Assembly: GCF_001939045.1 (NCBI RefSeq)
Contig: NZ_MKIM01000027.1
Span: 839,304-903,303, forward strand
Length of the DNA: 64,000 nt
Direction: 5' to 3'
Origin: Rhizobium oryziradicis
Lineage (GTDB): Bacteria; Pseudomonadota; Alphaproteobacteria; Rhizobiales; Rhizobiaceae
The notes below the pieces were generated by a model that ran no database searches, had not been told where the DNA came from, and saw nothing but the letters and a program-made list of their open reading frames with translations. Both the position numbers and the translations under genes were made by a program. Of this stretch, positions 9,047 through 18,019 are shown piece after piece (the stretch's first letter is position 1; each line of letters opens with the position of its first letter).

Positions 9047-10849
9047 ATGTTTGAACCCGTTGATCCGATTGAGCGCGCCTTTTTAAACGTTGAATCCTCC
9101 GCCAGTGGTCAGCGCTGGGTATCGCGGCTGGATCAGGCCGGGCTCAACCGTTCGCTAGCGATTTCGCAAAGCCACGGCATTCCAGAGCTGGTTGCCCGCG
9201 TGCTGGCGGGCAGGGGCGTTCCGGTTGCTGACGCCAAAACCTTTCTCGATCCGACCATTCGTGGTCTGATGCCCGATCCATCCAGCCTGACCGATTGCGA
9301 TGCGGCAGCGGCGCGCTTGATGGCGGCAGTAAAGCGCGGCGAACGGGTGGCGATTTTTGGTGATTATGATGTGGATGGCGCGGCATCGTCGGCGCTGTTG
9401 TGGCGTTTTCTCGCCCATTTTGGCGTGGAAGCCGAAATCTATATTCCAGACCGTATTTTTGAAGGCTATGGGCCAAACGCAACCGCCATTGGCCAGTTGA
9501 TTGAGCGCGGCGCGCAGCTGATTGTCACTGTGGACTGTGGATCCACCAGCTTTGAAGCTCTGGAAGAAGCAAAACGCCGCAACATTGATGTGGTGGTTAT
9601 AGACCATCACCAGATGGGCCATGAGCTGCCAGCGTGTCTGGCGCTGGTCAATCCAAACCGGGGTGATGATCTGTCAGGGCAGGGGCACTTATGTGCCGCT
9701 GGCGTGGTGTTCATGGTGCTTGTTGCCACGCTTCGGCAATTGCGCGATGCCGGCCATGCCAATGCCCGCTCATTGGATCTGCTAGCCTGGCTGGATCTCG
9801 TGGCGCTGGCAACGGTGTGCGATGTGGTACCGCTGAAAGGGCTAAACCGCGCCTATGTGGTCAAGGGGCTGATTGCAGCACGCCATCAACAAAACGCCGG
9901 TCTTGCCGCACTTTTGAAAGTGGCAGGCATTGGCGGGCCGGTGACGCCCTATCATTTTGGCTTTCTGGTTGGCCCGCGCATCAATGCCGGGGGCCGCATT
10001 GGCGATGCTGCCTTGGGCAGCCGCTTGCTGACGCTTGATGATGCCGCAGAGGCCGAGGAAATTGCCGCCCAGTTGGACGATCTCAACCGTCAACGCCAAG
10101 CCATGGAAGCGCAGATGCTGGCCGAGGCCGAAGCCGAGGCCATGGCCGAATATGGTGATGGTGAGCGGGCGTCTGTGATCATTACGGCCCGCGAGGGCTG
10201 GCATCCCGGTATTGTCGGCTTGCTGGCGGCGCGCTTGAAAGAGCGCTTCCAGCGTCCGGCCTTTGCCATTGCTTTTGATGGCTCTGGCAAAGGTGCTGGC
10301 TCTGGCCGCTCCATTCCCGGGTTTGATCTGGGCAAAATGGTGCGGGCGGCGGTTGATTCTGGCTTGTTGGTCAAAGGTGGCGGCCATGCCATGGCGGCTG
10401 GCCTGACGGTCGAGCGCGGTAATCTCGGAAAACTGCGAAGTTTCTTTGAGGAGCAATCCCAGAAAACGGTGATGGAGCTATCGGCCAATCGCGCTTTGAA
10501 AATTGATGGAGCAGTGAGTGCATCGGGTGCCAATCTGGCGTTGATTGACCTGTTGGAAACCGCAGGCCCTTATGGCTCTGGCCATTCTCAGCCGATTTTT
10601 GCCATTCCTGCCCACCGCATTCGTGATTCACGCCTGATTGGCACCAACCATGTGAAGGTCACGCTGGAAGCGCCAGACGGCAGCCGTCTTGATGGCATCG
10701 CCTTTCGAGCCAAGGAAACGCCGCTGGGCGATCTGTTGCTCGGCAAACGCGGCGATTCCGTGCATGTGGCGGGAACCTTGAGTGCTGAAGTGTGGCAAGG
10801 CTCCCGTCGCATCCAGATCCGCATTATCGATGCGGCACCGGCGTTTTAG
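9047..10849 (+). CDS. recJ: Single-stranded-DNA-specific exonuclease RecJ
   Basis: 600 residues. A 5'-3' ssDNA exonuclease of recombination and mismatch repair, of the DHH phosphoesterase superfamily. Motif I GDYDVDGAAS (105-114), the metal-binding DHH at 186-188, and the DHHA1 region with GRSIPGFDLG and KGGGHAMAAGLT are all present, followed by the C-terminal OB domain. Its TAG stop codon is formed at the edge of a small repeat element: T and A are the flanking TA and G is the first base of the repeat (10847-10849). Confidence 0.97.
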   Translation: MFEPVDPIERAFLNVESSASGQRWVSRLDQAGLNRSLAISQSHGIPELVARVLAGRGVPVADAKTFLDPTIRGLMPDPSSLTDCDAAAARLMAAVKRGERVAIFGDYDVDGAASSALLWRFLAHFGVEAEIYIPDRIFEGYGPNATAIGQLIERGAQLIVTVDCGSTSFEALEEAKRRNIDVVVIDHHQMGHELPACLALVNPNRGDDLSGQGHLCAAGVVFMVLVATLRQLRDAGHANARSLDLLAWLDLVALATVCDVVPLKGLNRAYVVKGLIAARHQQNAGLAALLKVAGIGGPVTPYHFGFLVGPRINAGGRIGDAALGSRLLTLDDAAEAEEIAAQLDDLNRQRQAMEAQMLAEAEAEAMAEYGDGERASVIITAREGWHPGIVGLLAARLKERFQRPAFAIAFDGSGKGAGSGRSIPGFDLGKMVRAAVDSGLLVKGGGHAMAAGLTVERGNLGKLRSFFEEQSQKTVMELSANRALKIDGAVSASGANLALIDLLETAGPYGSGHSQPIFAIPAHRIRDSRLIGTNHVKVTLEAPDGSRLDGIAFRAKETPLGDLLLGKRGDSVHVAGTLSAEVWQGSRRIQIRIIDAAPAF

Positions 10850-10947
10850 AGACTGTCAGGTTCAGATTGAACCAGACAGTCTCTAAACGTCTTTGTTTGA
10901 GTTTGTCTGCTCAGAAAAACCGGATTCCACTTTTCCCTGACAGGCTC
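10849..10947 (+). repeat. MITE-like repeat flanked by TA
   Basis: A 99-bp element with terminal inverted repeats (GAGACTGTCAGG at the left; GAGCCTGTCAGG reading in from the right) flanked by TA at 10847-10848 and 10948-10949. The left 38 bp form a near-perfect hairpin (10847-10885). Its first 26 bases match the left end of the IS630 element at 58095 at 22 positions, which suggests a non-autonomous relative. The right half resembles the AT-rich dispersed repeats common between rhizobial genes. It may also act as the recJ terminator. Confidence 0.55.
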
Positions 10948-10954
10948 TAATCTT

Positions 10955-11344
10955 CTATTCTGCAATCACGCGAAGCGAGCGGCCGACGGTGCCTCGACCA
11001 TAAATCATCACGTGGATTGTGGTATCGCCGCGCAGGATGCGCTTGCCATCGGCACGCGAGATTTCTCCCTGCGCCAGCATGGCCTCAGCCTTGGCGCGGT
11101 TTGCCTCGGATGCGAAGTAGCTGTCATCCTCGTCGCCGTCCTGGCGAATACCAAACTTATGATAATTGGCGCGATCTTGCCGGATAACCTGCCAAGGCTG
11201 TGTCAAGCGATCGCCTTTGGAATTGTAAAGATCGTCTTGGCCAATATAAGCGCTATAGCCATCAATGACCTCGTCAGACTTTGCGATGCCAGCCGATAAA
11301 GCAAGCGTTATCGTTGTAAACAGTAGAATTGAATGGCTTTTCAT
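10955..11344 (-). CDS. Hypothetical secreted protein
   Basis: 129 residues. A classical signal peptide (MKSHSILLFTTITLALSAGIA, cleavage near AKS-D) precedes a small hydrophilic domain with many D, R and Y residues and a C-terminal VMIYGRGTVGRSLRVI segment. No enzyme motif is recognised. The ATG at 11344 is followed directly by the signal peptide, which supports the start. Probably periplasmic; function unknown. Confidence 0.7.
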   Translation of the reverse strand: MKSHSILLFTTITLALSAGIAKSDEVIDGYSAYIGQDDLYNSKGDRLTQPWQVIRQDRANYHKFGIRQDGDEDDSYFASEANRAKAEAMLAQGEISRADGKRILRGDTTIHVMIYGRGTVGRSLRVIAE

Positions 11345-11467
11345 GACGTCCCCCGGTGATCAACAGGGGGCACGTTACTTTATGCGTTTCGCAAACGAAA
11401 TCGCAATTGCGCTCAGAACGGATGATCACCGTGAGCATTTTTGGGTGCGATTTATGAAGGGGAACAG

Positions 11468-11542
11468 TGGCACGCCCTAGGGGAGTCGAACCCCTCTTTT
11501 CAGAATGAAAATCTGACGTCCTAACCGATAGACGAAGGGCGC
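11468..11542 (-). tRNA. tRNA-Glu (TTC), copy 1
   Basis: 75-nt cloverleaf including an encoded CCA. On the minus strand it begins GCGCCCT, has an anticodon stem TCAGA/TCTGA around loop TTTTCAT (anticodon TTC), the T-arm GTTCGAC and a closing AGGGCGT acceptor strand. Identical to the copies at 11727 and 12041. Confidence 0.96.
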
Positions 11543-11726
11543 GTGCTGTGAGGCCGCTTATAGGCATCGACTTGATTCATGGCAAGCGGAAAAATGATCT
11601 TTTTCCACAGACTTGCATTTTTTTTCTAACGCAGGACATGAGGAAAAATAGCGGCATACATCAGCCTTCATACGGCGTAACCGAATGTGCATTTTCAACT
11701 TCATGACAATTTTCTGGGAGAGACAG

Positions 11727-11801
11727 TGGCACGCCCTAGGGGAGTCGAACCCCTCTTTTCAGAATGAAAATCTGACGTCCTAACCGATAGACGAAGGGCG
11801 C
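11727..11801 (-). tRNA. tRNA-Glu (TTC), copy 2
   Basis: Base-for-base identical to the copies at 11468 and 12041 over all 75 nt, including CCA. It is 184 bp from copy 1. The identical stretch extends a few bases past each end (for example gtgctgtg upstream on the minus strand), consistent with tandem duplication. Confidence 0.96.
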
Positions 11802-12040
11802 GTGCTGTGTGGCGCTCTATTAATCGGAAGTGATTGTCGCCGCAAGAGGAAATTTGAATTTTTTGCCACAAAATTGAAAAATCTTCGTGGAAAATTTTCT
11901 CTGGTACACAGCGTGTTCGCTCTTCACAATCGAACAGCCTTGTTGCGCATTTGCAGGGCGCGCGAATGTGTGTGTGGCCAAAACCGACATGTTTTGACAC
12001 GACAGACTATGAAAATCACAAATGTTGGGAAAATAAGCAG

Positions 12041-12115
12041 TGGCACGCCCTAGGGGAGTCGAACCCCTCTTTTCAGAATGAAAATCTGACGTCCTAACCG
12101 ATAGACGAAGGGCGC
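12041..12115 (-). tRNA. tRNA-Glu (TTC), copy 3
   Basis: Third identical 75-nt tRNA-Glu(TTC) on the minus strand, 239 bp from copy 2. If the array is one operon this is the promoter-proximal copy. The DNA between copies differs, so only the tRNA units are conserved. Confidence 0.96.
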
Positions 12116-12289
12116 GTGCTGTGTGGCCCTTATAAGCAGAGGTGGCGGAACTGGCAAGCGGTGAGTGTGGATTTCTGTCAGGAAAATGACAGGCAATTGA
12201 AAATAATAAATTTATTTCTGCTTTTCACGCCCATTCGCTCAAGCACCACCTATGCAAGCCTAAACGTCAGAGCCAGTGGTATCATGCTC

Positions 12290-12393
12290 CTGCATAATTC
12301 CTTAAATCCCAATCAAGTTAAGGAGGAAATTATGCAGCAGATTAAAAGTGTTACAGCGTCCTTTGGGCGCCCTATATGGCGCACGGCGCTGTA
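12290..12393 (-). repeat. RIME-like two-palindrome intergenic repeat, copy 2
   Basis: Inverted relative to copy 1 at 4876-4975. It contains the CTGCATAATT/AATTATGCAG palindrome (12290-12337) and the TACAGCG/CGCTGTA palindrome (12352-12393), joined by the same spacer. The rest of the 409-bp gap between tRNA-Glu copy 3 and the lipoprotein gene (12116-12524) shows no gene. Confidence 0.75.
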
Positions 12394-12524
12394 ATGTGTT
12401 CTGCGCGCTTGCATTGTCAGGCAATGGGCATGGCGGCAATGGCAACGGCGCGATTCTCATGATGCTTTGGTATTTGTTGTCAGGACATGGCAACAATGCT
12501 GCCGGGTGACAGTCAAACAGTCGG

Positions 12525-13367
12525 CTACTTGCGCAATTTCGCCAGGAATTTTTTGATAAAACTGTCTCGCGTCATGCCTTGTGCCTGCGGGGCACCTTGA
12601 ATCTGTTCCATCTGGCTTGCTGCAGTGGAGTTTGCTGCGGCCGGGGTGGCGGTTGGTATGCTGGCTTGCAACTGTGCGGTTTCAGCAGGGCTCAATTGGG
12701 TGGCCATGGCTTGAGTGTTTTGAGCAGGCGTGCTCTGGGCGGGCATTGTTTGAGCTTGCGCCGTGCTTTGGCGCATTTGCTGCATATTCTGCCGCTTGCT
12801 TGGGTCAGGTGCCAATCCCGCGAGGATCTCGGCCTTCGATGGACGCCGAGGTTGTTGCTCGGCCGGCATTTGCCGTGGTGCGGGTTCAGTGGGCTGGACT
12901 TGAGCGTCCTGCTCCAAAGGCGTTTGCAGGCTGTAAACACTGGCGACAGTGGCCTGTATCGACCGGCTTGGCATGCGAGACGGCACAATGCTGTTGTTGC
13001 CTTCTGTCTGCACAGCCGGCTCGGCCTGTGCTGTGAAAAGGCCGCCGCGCGTTGATGAAGCGCTCGGGCGGGGTGCCGCGGGCTCGGCTTGCGCTTCTTC
13101 AAGGTTGCCGGAGTGGGTCGGTGTTGTGCTTCGCGCCTCAGGCCCAGCATGTTGCGTCGTCACCAATGGATCCTTATAGGGACCTTTGTTGCGATACACC
13201 ACTTGCGGCACATCGGCGTCACCAATGGATCCTTGGTCGGCAATCGGGGCTGGTGTCTTCGTGGTTGCGCAACTGCCAAGCATTGAGAGCGCAATCAAAG
13301 CTGTTGCGGCTTTCAAGGTGTGTGCGGGCAAGGTGCGCGTGCGGATCAAGTTGTTGCCTGACGTCAT
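12525..13367 (-). CDS. Proline/glutamine-rich putative lipoprotein
   Basis: 280 residues from the ATG at 13367, which has GGAG seven bases upstream; an ATG at 13406 in the same frame lacks this. The N-terminus is basic, followed by a hydrophobic segment ending LGSC, a lipobox with cysteine near residue 33. The rest is low complexity, rich in Q, P, A, T and S, with scattered charged residues and no recognised domain. Probably a surface or periplasmic anchored protein with a disordered body. Function unknown. Confidence 0.65.
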   Translation of the reverse strand: MTSGNNLIRTRTLPAHTLKAATALIALSMLGSCATTKTPAPIADQGSIGDADVPQVVYRNKGPYKDPLVTTQHAGPEARSTTPTHSGNLEEAQAEPAAPRPSASSTRGGLFTAQAEPAVQTEGNNSIVPSRMPSRSIQATVASVYSLQTPLEQDAQVQPTEPAPRQMPAEQQPRRPSKAEILAGLAPDPSKRQNMQQMRQSTAQAQTMPAQSTPAQNTQAMATQLSPAETAQLQASIPTATPAAANSTAASQMEQIQGAPQAQGMTRDSFIKKFLAKLRK

Positions 13368-13568
13368 GTCATTCTCCGATTCAGACTGGGCGCACGGCTT
13401 GTTCAAAGCAGCATGCGGCGGATCTTATTTGAGAAGGACTGTCTCACGGTTAGCTTGCGTCAGGCGGGACGCCGCCCCGCGTGTGCGAGGCGGCTTTTGC
13501 ACAAATCCAGAATCCGAACCGATTCCGGGTGGGCATGGCCAACAGGGCGTGTTGAAACGCCGTGTCAG

Positions 13569-14009
13569 TTACCAGCTGCCGGTGTTGGGCATGGATACCC
13601 AAGGCTCGGCAGGGGCAAGCGCGCCATTCTTTTGAAGAATTTCAATGGAAATACCGTCTGGAGACCGCACAAAGGCCATGTGGCCGTCCCGTGGTGGGCG
13701 GTTAATGGTGATGCCATTGTCCATCAGTTTTTGGCAAATGGCGTAAATGTCATCAACTTCGTAAGCGAGGTGGCCAAAATTGCGCCCGCCCGTATAATCT
13801 TCTGCATCCCAGTTATAGGTCAGCTCCAGGCACGGGGCCATGTCTTTCGAGGCATTTTCCAGATCATCACTGGCGGCGAGGAAGATAAGGGTAAAACGAC
13901 CCTTTTCGTTTTCGATTCGACGCACTTCGGACATGCCGAAATGCTCACAGTAAAATTTCAGAGATGCATCAACATCTTTTACCCTGACCATTGTGTGAAG
14001 GTAGCGCAT
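13569..14009 (-). CDS. gloA: Glyoxalase I (lactoylglutathione lyase), VOC family
   Basis: 146 residues. It isomerises the hemithioacetal of methylglyoxal and glutathione to S-lactoylglutathione. The four metal ligands are visible and spaced as in E. coli GlxI: H5 (RYLHTMVRV), E62 (CLELTYNW), H80 (FGHLAYEV) and E123 (SIEIL). Start at 14009 is supported by AGGAG upstream; the frame is open for 39 more codons but that stretch is a palindromic intergenic repeat. The last 20 residues (NGALAPAEPWVSMPNTGSW) are an extra tail common in rhizobial homologues. Confidence 0.93.
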   Translation of the reverse strand: MRYLHTMVRVKDVDASLKFYCEHFGMSEVRRIENEKGRFTLIFLAASDDLENASKDMAPCLELTYNWDAEDYTGGRNFGHLAYEVDDIYAICQKLMDNGITINRPPRDGHMAFVRSPDGISIEILQKNGALAPAEPWVSMPNTGSW

Positions 14010-14020
14010 ATTCAAATCTC

Positions 14021-14129
14021 CTAGTGCATCGATCCAAACGGAAGTTTCAGCGGAGTTTGGATAAATCGATGCATAAACAAAAGGCGAGTGCACGAAAGCA
14101 TGAACGAAGTGAATGCGTCTGTGCACTAG
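14021..14129. repeat. Palindromic intergenic repeat upstream of gloA
   Basis: CTAGTGCA (14021-14028) and TGCACTAG (14122-14129) bound a 109-bp segment, inside which TGCATCGAT (14025-14033) pairs with ATCGATGCA (14065-14073) and CCAAAC with GTTTGG. This nested inverted structure resembles the dispersed palindromic elements of rhizobial genomes. It begins 12 bp upstream of the gloA start, so it probably carries or flanks its promoter. Confidence 0.5.
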
Positions 14130-14396
14130 GTGCCCGATGGATATGTCGCTTTATGGCCAATGCTTCAAGCATTGCATGGGTTTGCATTGAAAAAATAAAG
14201 CCTCGCGATAATTCCAATTGGCGAGCATTTCAAGGACACATAATGCCCGTCAGCCTCGAACAAGCTTTGAGCGGCAGAAACGACATGCAAATAAGTGAAA
14301 CTAGGGCTTGCACAATGGCGTTAGCAAAATGTTAATCTAGTTTCAGGGAATCAGTTTACAATAGTCATGTTTGGCGTGGTTGAGGGACGAATTGAG

Positions 14397-14975
14397 ATGG
14401 CGGAGAGAATTTCAGCGAATGGCTTCGTGGAATTCAGCGGGCTCTCGGACGAGGCCCTGGATCTTGTCGAAATCACAGGCGTTGTAAAATGGTTTGATGT
14501 CGCCAAAGGCTTTGGTTTTATTGTGCCGGACAATGGCATGCAGGATGTGCTTTTGCATGTCACCTGCCTGCGTCGTGATGGATTTCAAACAATTCTAGAG
14601 GGCACTCGCATTGTCGCGCTTATTCAAAAGCGTGACCGTGGCTATCAGGCCTTTCGTGTGCTTTCCATGGATCAGTCCACGGCGGTTCATCCATCGCAAA
14701 TGCCACCCATGCGCACCCATTCCCAGGTCACCCCATCCAGCGGCCTTGAGCGGGTGATTGTGAAGTGGTTTAACCGCACCAAGGGATTTGGCTTTTTGTC
14801 GCGAGGCGAGGGCACTGAAGATATCTTCATTCATATGGAGACACTACGCCGTTTCGGCTTGACAGAACTGCGTCCCGGACAGACTGTGCTTGTGCGTTTT
14901 GGCGATGGCGATAAGGGCCTTATGGCGGCCGAAATCCACCCGGATAACCCAGTTCCGCTCGTGCGGGCTCACTAG
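14397..14975 (+). CDS. Double cold-shock-domain protein
   Basis: About 192 residues with two cold-shock domains. The first, near residues 27-90, has GVVKWFDVAKGFGFI; the second, near residues 119-183, has IVKWFNRTKGFGFLS and DIFIHMETL. Both carry the RNP1 (KGFGF) and RNP2-like signatures for RNA/ssDNA binding. The linker is polar and proline-rich. An ATG ten codons upstream (14367) is possible; I prefer 14397, which follows a GAGGGA about 10 bases away. Tandem-CSD proteins of this size are typical of Rhizobiales. The DUF192 gene follows 11 bp later, so an operon is likely. Confidence 0.9.
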   Translation: MAERISANGFVEFSGLSDEALDLVEITGVVKWFDVAKGFGFIVPDNGMQDVLLHVTCLRRDGFQTILEGTRIVALIQKRDRGYQAFRVLSMDQSTAVHPSQMPPMRTHSQVTPSSGLERVIVKWFNRTKGFGFLSRGEGTEDIFIHMETLRRFGLTELRPGQTVLVRFGDGDKGLMAAEIHPDNPVPLVRAH

Positions 14976-14986
14976 AGATCATCACA

Positions 14987-15454
14987 ATGACAGTTTTTGT
15001 CAGAAGCGCCTCTATGGCGCTTTTTTTAATCGTCCTTTCTGCCTTGCCCAGCCTCGCTGTGGATGCTTTTCGAAAAGGTGAGGCGATCATTGAGACCGTG
15101 ACTGGCCAAAGGCACGTATTGCAGGTCGAATACGCCACGACAGCAGAAGAGCGCGAGCAAGGCTTGATGGGGCGCACAGTACTTGGGCCGAATGAGGGAA
15201 TGATTTTTGATTTTTCTCGGCCGCAGATGGCAATTATGTGGATGAAAAACACCCCTCTCTCTCTGGATATGCTGTTTGTCGATGAAAAAGGCGTGGTGAG
15301 CCGTGTTGCTGAGAAAACCACACCTTATTCCGAAGATCTAATTCCGTCAGAAGGACTTGTGCGCTACGTGATTGAATTGAACGGTGGGCGCGCTGGCGCG
15401 CTTGGAATTCAAAAAGGGAGTCGGATCGTGCAGGGACTCCACCCGCCAAAATAG
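14987..15454 (+). CDS. DUF192-family exported protein
   Basis: 155 residues. A signal peptide (hydrophobic core ALFLIVLSALPSLA, cleavage near residue 24) precedes a DUF192 domain with the family hallmarks EYATTAEEREQGLMGR, GMIFDF, MWMKNTPLSLDMLFVD and VIELNGG. The family is widespread, exported and of unknown function. It lies 11 bp downstream of the cold-shock gene on the same strand. Confidence 0.88.
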   Translation: MTVFVRSASMALFLIVLSALPSLAVDAFRKGEAIIETVTGQRHVLQVEYATTAEEREQGLMGRTVLGPNEGMIFDFSRPQMAIMWMKNTPLSLDMLFVDEKGVVSRVAEKTTPYSEDLIPSEGLVRYVIELNGGRAGALGIQKGSRIVQGLHPPK

Positions 15455-15671
15455 CCAAATCAGGACTTTGGCTGTGCTAGCGGACATTCTTGTGCTGGAA
15501 AGCGGTGGTTTTTCTCTGATGTTTTTAATGGAAATTATGAAGAGAAAATAATCCGTTAAGTCATTGTTGATTTTGTATTTTTCGGTGTTCAAGCGCAGGT
15601 TCAAAGAAAAGCGATTTTTCCTGTTGCGCACCGGGAATGAACCGTGTAGACACACTTTCAGTCGCCGGTCA

Positions 15672-15748
<77 letters not shown>

Positions 15749-15835
15749 TTCTTTCAACGATCTTTCGTTGAGGGTTGATGGTGATGAGGTGGCCGCTTTA
15801 AGCGGCTTTCTTCATTTTTATGGGGAATGGAAAAC

Positions 15836-16141
15836 ATGTCTGCAAAGATCTATCGGCCAGCCAAAACCGCAATGCAATCTGGAAAAGCCAAGACGCATTT
15901 GTGGGTTCTTGAGTTTGATGCGACCGAGCCGCGTTCCATTGATCCGATGATGGGCTACACCAGCTCCGGTGATATGCTGCAACAGGTCAAGCTGACATTT
16001 GAAACACTTGAACTTGCTGAAGCTTATGCAAAGCGCAACGGAATTGAATATCGCATTATTCATCCCAAAGAAGCGCACCGCCAGGCTGTTTCTTACTCCG
16101 ACAATTTCCGTTTCAGCCGCACCCAGCCTTGGACGCATTGA
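15836..16141 (+). CDS. NDUFS4-like complex I accessory subunit
   Basis: 101 residues from MSAKIYRPAKTAMQSG. This is the alphaproteobacterial ETC complex I subunit family, homologous to mitochondrial NDUFS4 (18 kDa): the core W-V-L-E-F-D and the C-terminal YSDNFRFSRTQPWTH are diagnostic. It binds the peripheral arm of NADH:quinone oxidoreductase. I start at 15836 rather than the ATG three codons earlier because family members begin here. It stands alone between two tRNA genes; nuo genes are not nearby. Confidence 0.93.
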   Translation: MSAKIYRPAKTAMQSGKAKTHLWVLEFDATEPRSIDPMMGYTSSGDMLQQVKLTFETLELAEAYAKRNGIEYRIIHPKEAHRQAVSYSDNFRFSRTQPWTH

Positions 16142-16177
16142 TCGTTACGCTGAACGGCCTGATTTGCAGACTTATCC

Positions 16178-16254
<77 letters not shown>

Positions 16255-16287
16255 TTACTCTGATTTATCCTTGTAAGCCCTTGAAAA

Positions 16288-17364
16288 TTAAAAGCTATTT
16301 TTGAGGTGAGGGGTTTTTGATTCAGGGTGAGGGGATAGATTGTTCCCGTTTAGTTTCTGAGCAGCCGCCTGAGCCAATTTTTTCTGGTCCGCATTCTTGG
16401 TATAAAGAGCGGCCATGGCATCGGAACTCCAGCCAAACAGCGCTTTAAGTTCGGCATTGCTGCCACCAGATTCCGCCAGCTTTTGCGCCATTGATTTCCT
16501 CAGGCCGTGTGCCCGAACGTCCAGTCCAGCTTCCTTGCAAACGTCGCCAAACCAGTTGCCAAACGCTGCCGCCGATTTGAACGGTCTGCCGTGGATGGGC
16601 GTGACGACGAAGGCGAGGTGGCCTGTCTTGGTATTGCTAAGAGTTTCCGCTAAAATCGGGTGCAGGGGGATGAATAGTTCCGCCCCGTTCTTCTCGGCCC
16701 GAAACTCTATGATTCCATTTTTGATGTGCTGCGGGCCAAGTCGATAAACGTCGGATCGGCGCAAGCCGGTAAACAGCATCATTTCCATGGCAAGACGTGC
16801 CGGGGTGCCGGGGCCGTGGTGGCGATAGAAGTTGATCACATCCTGCTCGGTCCAAGGAACAAAGCCGGTTGATTTCACCTTGGGCCGCTTAACGCCGCGC
16901 ACCGGGTTTTCGCGCGCATATCCCGCATCAACTGCCCATTCAAACAAGTAGCCCAAAATTTTCATATAGGTCACGGCGGCGTGTGGTGTCTCTGCACGGC
17001 GGTCGCGGCCTTTGGCAATTGCCGCGCGGTCGATCTGCGAAATGAGCATCTTGCCGCCTGTCTTGCAAACAGCTTTCAAGACATTGCGGCGCACGGCTTG
17101 GGTTGATTCTTTCAAGCCCTTGAATGCGGCGCTCTGCTGGTATTTCTCCACCAGCCATTCCAATGTGAATTTCGAGGGGGATGTTTGATCGACGGGCGTG
17201 CCCGCAATCAACCGTTTCCATGCTGCGATAAATTCAGGCGAACCATATTCATCAGGCAACCGCGTGCGCTTTCCGTCACCTATACGGAAATACCAGGCGG
17301 TTTTGCCGTGTCTGGTCGTTTGCTTTTGCACATATTGGTATCTGGGGCGCGGCATGTCTTCCAT
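16288..17364 (-). CDS. Tyrosine-type phage integrase
   Basis: 358 residues. An N-terminal arm-binding region, a core-binding domain (about 70-150) and a catalytic domain with Arg-I in LFTGLRRSD (R202), HxxR in AHGLRKS (H286, R289) and the nucleophile in ALYTKNA (Y321). It recombines attP with the tRNA-Arg attB. Start at 17364 has GGAGG nine bases upstream and overlaps the previous stop (TGATG). Its 3' end faces attL, the standard orientation. Confidence 0.95.
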   Translation of the reverse strand: MEDMPRPRYQYVQKQTTRHGKTAWYFRIGDGKRTRLPDEYGSPEFIAAWKRLIAGTPVDQTSPSKFTLEWLVEKYQQSAAFKGLKESTQAVRRNVLKAVCKTGGKMLISQIDRAAIAKGRDRRAETPHAAVTYMKILGYLFEWAVDAGYARENPVRGVKRPKVKSTGFVPWTEQDVINFYRHHGPGTPARLAMEMMLFTGLRRSDVYRLGPQHIKNGIIEFRAEKNGAELFIPLHPILAETLSNTKTGHLAFVVTPIHGRPFKSAAAFGNWFGDVCKEAGLDVRAHGLRKSMAQKLAESGGSNAELKALFGWSSDAMAALYTKNADQKKLAQAAAQKLNGNNLSPHPESKTPHLKNSF

Positions 17365-17546
17365 CAGAGATAACCTCCTGCACTTTCCGCAAGCTGTTTT
17401 TCGCTGATCTGGCCGTTATCCCCGTTAAACACAACCGCACCATCCGCCTCAACGCGGATGGTTTTTATTTCCACACCTGCTTTTCGTACCGCTTTGATGG
17501 CGCGGGCAACAGAGTCCTCGGTGAAGGGAATGGTTCGTCTTCCCAT
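17364..17546 (-). CDS. Small hypothetical prophage protein
   Basis: 60 residues, MGRRTIPFTEDSVARAIKAVRKAG then a beta-rich segment (IKTIRVEADGAVVF). Translationally coupled to the integrase by TGATG overlap. Size and position invite comparison with an excisionase, but no clear winged-helix pattern is visible, so the role is unassigned. Confidence 0.7.
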   Translation of the reverse strand: MGRRTIPFTEDSVARAIKAVRKAGVEIKTIRVEADGAVVFNGDNGQISEKQLAESAGGYL

Positions 17547-17638
17547 GATGTTTCCTTTGCCTTATTTTTGTGTTTGTGAGGTGCGTGCAGGATATTTCCA
17601 GCCGATACCCGCTGAGAAGCGCCAGCCGAAACGCGCGC

Positions 17639-18019
17639 TCATAGGTGCTTCGTGCGCCTGCTTTTCTCGTCACGGGCGGCGGCAAGCGTTGAGAGGTCAG
17701 GCAAGGTCACACGTGAGCCGTCTGCTAAAGTGGTTGTGTGAGTCCGAATAAAGGGGAACTGCTCTTTCAACACGCCTTTGCGGGGCGTTGTGGGCTGGTT
17801 TTCAGTGGCGGGCTTGGCTTGTGGCTTTTCAGGTGCGGCACCCGGCAGAAACCATTTTCCCTTGCCGTTGTGGGTACAGCCAAGATCACGCAACCATTCT
17901 CGCGCCGTGTTGGCCGCGCACGCCAACGTTTTTGCCATTTCGGTTGGTGTAATCCCTTCCTGTACCAATGCCAAAAGCTCTTCGTCGTCTGGGCGCTTTA
18001 TGGGGCTCGTAAATGCCAT
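17639..18019 (-). CDS. Helix-turn-helix prophage protein
   Basis: 126 residues from the ATG at 18019, which has AAGGA nine bases upstream; the frame is open further but would overlap the operator cluster and the repressor gene. The N-terminal part (EELLALVQEGITPTEMAKTLACAANTAREWLRDLG) reads as a helix-turn-helix of the MarR/resolvase-like simple type; the C-terminal half is polar and proline-rich. It may be a regulator or accessory to integration. Three repressor-type operators lie directly upstream (18127-18194). Confidence 0.65.
   Translation of the reverse strand: MAFTSPIKRPDDEELLALVQEGITPTEMAKTLACAANTAREWLRDLGCTHNGKGKWFLPGAAPEKPQAKPATENQPTTPRKGVLKEQFPFIRTHTTTLADGSRVTLPDLSTLAAARDEKSRRTKHL

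Noticed and set aside
12116..12394. A 92-codon plus-strand frame ending MQQIKSVTASFGRPIWRTAL
   Set aside because: Its 3' half is the RIME-like palindromic repeat and its 5' end lies in the tRNA-Glu region; such frames are common artefacts of these repeats.
13471..13494. GCCGCC...GGCGGC hairpin followed by TTTT
   Set aside because: It reads as a terminator only on the plus strand, where no gene ends nearby; both flanking genes are on the minus strand.
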